Of a stretch of 51,806 nucleotides of DNA, positions 50,425 through 51,806 are shown in pieces. Position numbers and translations under genes: made by a program. The DNA comes from an uncultured Lachnospiraceae bacterium (GTDB lineage Bacteria > Bacillota > Clostridia > Lachnospirales > Lachnospiraceae), in NCBI GenBank assembly GCA_949840805.1, contig CATKXR010000031.1, forward strand, positions 1 to 51,806. The letters run 5' to 3'. Numbering within the stretch: the stretch's first letter is position 1; each line of letters begins with the position of its first letter. Under the pieces are notes generated by a model. The model was not told the DNA's origin. It saw only the letters and a list, made by a program, of their open reading frames with translations, and ran no database searches.

Positions 50425-51806
50425 TTAAGTGGGGTCAGCCTCCCCGCCGGATGTGTCTATCTCGAATGCCTCAAACTTTTCTCCCGGCTTCAGTTTGAGT
50501 TTGGTGGAAAGAAAACGCTCTATGTTGAAAGCGTTCTTCTTATCAAAATCAGACAGGTATTTATAGTTGGGGTGTTTGGTAATGTCGTACTTGTCCGACA
50601 AAAATGGCCTTACACCACGGAGCTGCAGGATACATTTGCTGCCATCTAAGACAGCCAGCTCATCAATGGACGCCAGTTCCTTCCCCAGCTTCTGAAAATT
50701 CTGCCCGTGGCTTTCCTGCGTCCCCTTTGTGACGCTGGTGTTATACATATCTATGGTCTCTTTTCCCAGGGCGGCACTCAGCTCCTTTAATGTCGTAGGC
50801 TCCGAGCCGCCCAGGAAAATACGGGCATCCATGTTGCCGATAATCGTGTCGCAGTTATCTTTATAAAGTGCCTTGAGCTGGCTCTGTGCCTGCAAGACCA
50901 GACAGCAGGAAATCTCACGGGAGCGGATGGTCGCCACCAGTTTTTCCAGCTTTGGGATCTGCCCGATATTGGCCGCCTCGTCAATGAGGCAGCGAACATG
51001 GACGGGGAGCCTGCCGCCGTACACATCATCCGCTTTTTCACACAGAAGGTTGAAAAGCTGGGTGTAGCACATGGAGATCAGGAAATTAAAGGTGTCGTCC
51101 GTGTCGCTCATAATGATGAACAGGGCCGTTTTCTGGTCGCCCAGGGTATCCAGCTCCAGTTCGTCATAGGCGGTCAGCTCCCGAAGCTCCTTGATGTCGA
51201 AGGGGGCCAGCCTTGCGCCGCAGCTCACAAGGATCGATTTTGCGGTCTTGCCCGCCGCCAAGCGGTACTTGGCATACTGGCGCACGGCAAAGTGGTTCGG
51301 CTCCCGCTCTGCCAGCTCCTCAAACATCAGGTCAACCGGGTTCTTAAATTCCTCGTCATCCTCCCGGACTTCCATGGCATTGATGAACTCGATCAGGGTG
51401 GAGAAATTCTGTTCCTCTACCGGGGCCTCATAGTGGATATAGCCGATCAGGGCGCAGTAGAGAAGGGTCTCCGCCTTCGTCCAGAACTCGTCCCCGCCTT
51501 TCTGCTCGCCCTTGGTGTTGGCGATCAGCGTTGTCACCAGCTTCAAAATATCCTTTTCGCTGTGGATATAGGCGAAGGGGTTATAGTGCATACTCTTTTT
51601 GAAATTGATCGTATTTAAAATCTTGATCTGATACTGGTTGCGCTGTAATAATTTTCCACATTCGCAAACGATACTTCCTTTCGGATCAGTGACCACGAAC
51701 GAGGTCGGAAAATCCTTAGAGGTACACTGCATCAGGTTCGGCTTTAGCCAGAAGCGGGTCTTTCCGCTGCCGGAGCCGCCGATGATCAGCACATTTTTAT
51801 TGCGGG
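50425..51806 (-). CDS. VirD4/TraG-type coupling protein, 5' end outside the window
   Basis: The C-terminal 460 residues of a type IV coupling protein, the ATPase that brings the relaxase-DNA complex to the channel. The Walker A VLIIGGSGSGKTRFW lies at the window edge and Walker B-like VRCLIDEAANIGQIP is visible, followed by SCCLVLQAQSQLKALYKD and FLGGSEPTTLKELS, typical of TraG/VirD4. Codons before the first possible GTG (RNKN) stay open to 51806, so the gene begins outside the window. It leads the transfer operon seen here. Confidence 0.9.
   Translation of the reverse strand, partial: RNKNVLIIGGSGSGKTRFWLKPNLMQCTSKDFPTSFVVTDPKGSIVCECGKLLQRNQYQIKILNTINFKKSMHYNPFAYIHSEKDILKLVTTLIANTKGEQKGGDEFWTKAETLLYCALIGYIHYEAPVEEQNFSTLIEFINAMEVREDDEEFKNPVDLMFEELAEREPNHFAVRQYAKYRLAAGKTAKSILVSCGARLAPFDIKELRELTAYDELELDTLGDQKTALFIIMSDTDDTFNFLISMCYTQLFNLLCEKADDVYGGRLPVHVRCLIDEAANIGQIPKLEKLVATIRSREISCCLVLQAQSQLKALYKDNCDTIIGNMDARIFLGGSEPTTLKELSAALGKETIDMYNTSVTKGTQESHGQNFQKLGKELASIDELAVLDGSKCILQLRGVRPFLSDKYDITKHPNYKYLSDFDKKNAFNIERFLSTKLKLKPGEKFEAFEIDTSGGEADPT

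Larger units (their letters stand above)
9352..51806. mobile_element. Integrative conjugative element (Tn1549/CTn-like transfer module, serine integrase), right end outside window
   Basis: The left end is inferred from the break in the recombinase gene near 9352, immediately followed by an outward-reading recombinase module on the minus strand. The element then holds a regulator pair, a cargo block, a Thoeris-like island, a MOBP-type relaxase with MobC, and a type IV secretion set (VirD4, Maff2, VirB6-like, PrgI, VirB4, NlpC/P60). The order of the transfer genes is that of Tn1549-like and C. difficile CTn elements; the integrase is serine type rather than the tyrosine type of Tn1549. The right end and second attachment site are not in the window. 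Confidence 0.8.

Noticed and set aside
1..51806. CRISPR arrays, tRNA or rRNA genes and classical IS transposases
   Set aside because: I looked for regular direct repeats with spacers, conserved tRNA arms and DDE transposase motifs and saw none.

Overview
The window reads as chromosomal DNA of an anaerobic gut Firmicute, most like Lachnospiraceae/Clostridia. The grounds are strong AGGAGG-type ribosome binding sites, paired large serine recombinases with zinc ribbons, and a Tn1549/CTn-type conjugation module (Maff2, PrgI, DUF4315, DUF4366, DUF3848, TnpV/TnpW/TTRAP families). No rRNA or tRNA genes are visible.

Left flank (1-6.8 kb): accessory chromosomal genes on the + strand. These are a window-truncated GNAT acetyltransferase, a metallo-beta-lactamase-fold hydrolase, a truncated GNAT remnant, a chloramphenicol-acetyltransferase-like enzyme, a frameshifted zinc-ribbon/SHOCT gene, a secreted SLH-domain protein of different base composition, and a second GNAT. 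A Uma2-family gene lies on the - strand.

Resident integrative element (6.8-9.35 kb): a small conserved gene and two overlapping serine recombinases. The second recombinase loses homology after about 155 residues, where a larger element appears to have inserted.

Integrative conjugative element (about 9.35 kb to beyond 51.8 kb). Its recombination module (9.4-14.4 kb, - strand) holds two full serine recombinases, a resolvase-domain protein whose catalytic serine is glycine, TnpW and a sigma-like regulator; a divergent XRE regulator follows.

The cargo block (15.4-23.4 kb, - strand) has two halves, each preceded by a copy of the same structured leader RNA ending in a terminator. One half is a 41-aa ORF, CheW, MarR, cytidylate-kinase-like protein, MATE exporter and flavin reductase. 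The other is TrpRS, YbaK/ProX-type deacylase and MerR, followed by a MATE exporter with its own MerR-type promoter.

A two-gene anti-phage island (23.7-25.2 kb, + strand) looks like type II Thoeris: a TIR protein plus a membrane-anchored macro-domain protein. A 150-bp imperfect palindrome separates it from the transfer region.

The transfer module (25.5-51.8 kb, - strand) reads, in transcription order: VirD4 (cut by the window end), Maff2, VirB6-like, MT-A70 methylase, PrgI, VirB4, NlpC/P60 hydrolase, a coiled-coil protein, DUF4315, DUF4366, a Cys-rich protein, topoisomerase III, LPD28-like and a small protein, ArdC/YodL protein, TTRAP, a giant methylase-helicase containing an out-of-frame tnpV, DUF3848, MobC, a small protein, and the relaxase.

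Most notable: the paired leader RNAs with covarying stems and a predicted loop-loop contact, the Thoeris II pair, tnpV nested in the helicase linker, and the serine-less resolvase. All family assignments are from reading the sequence; no database search was run.
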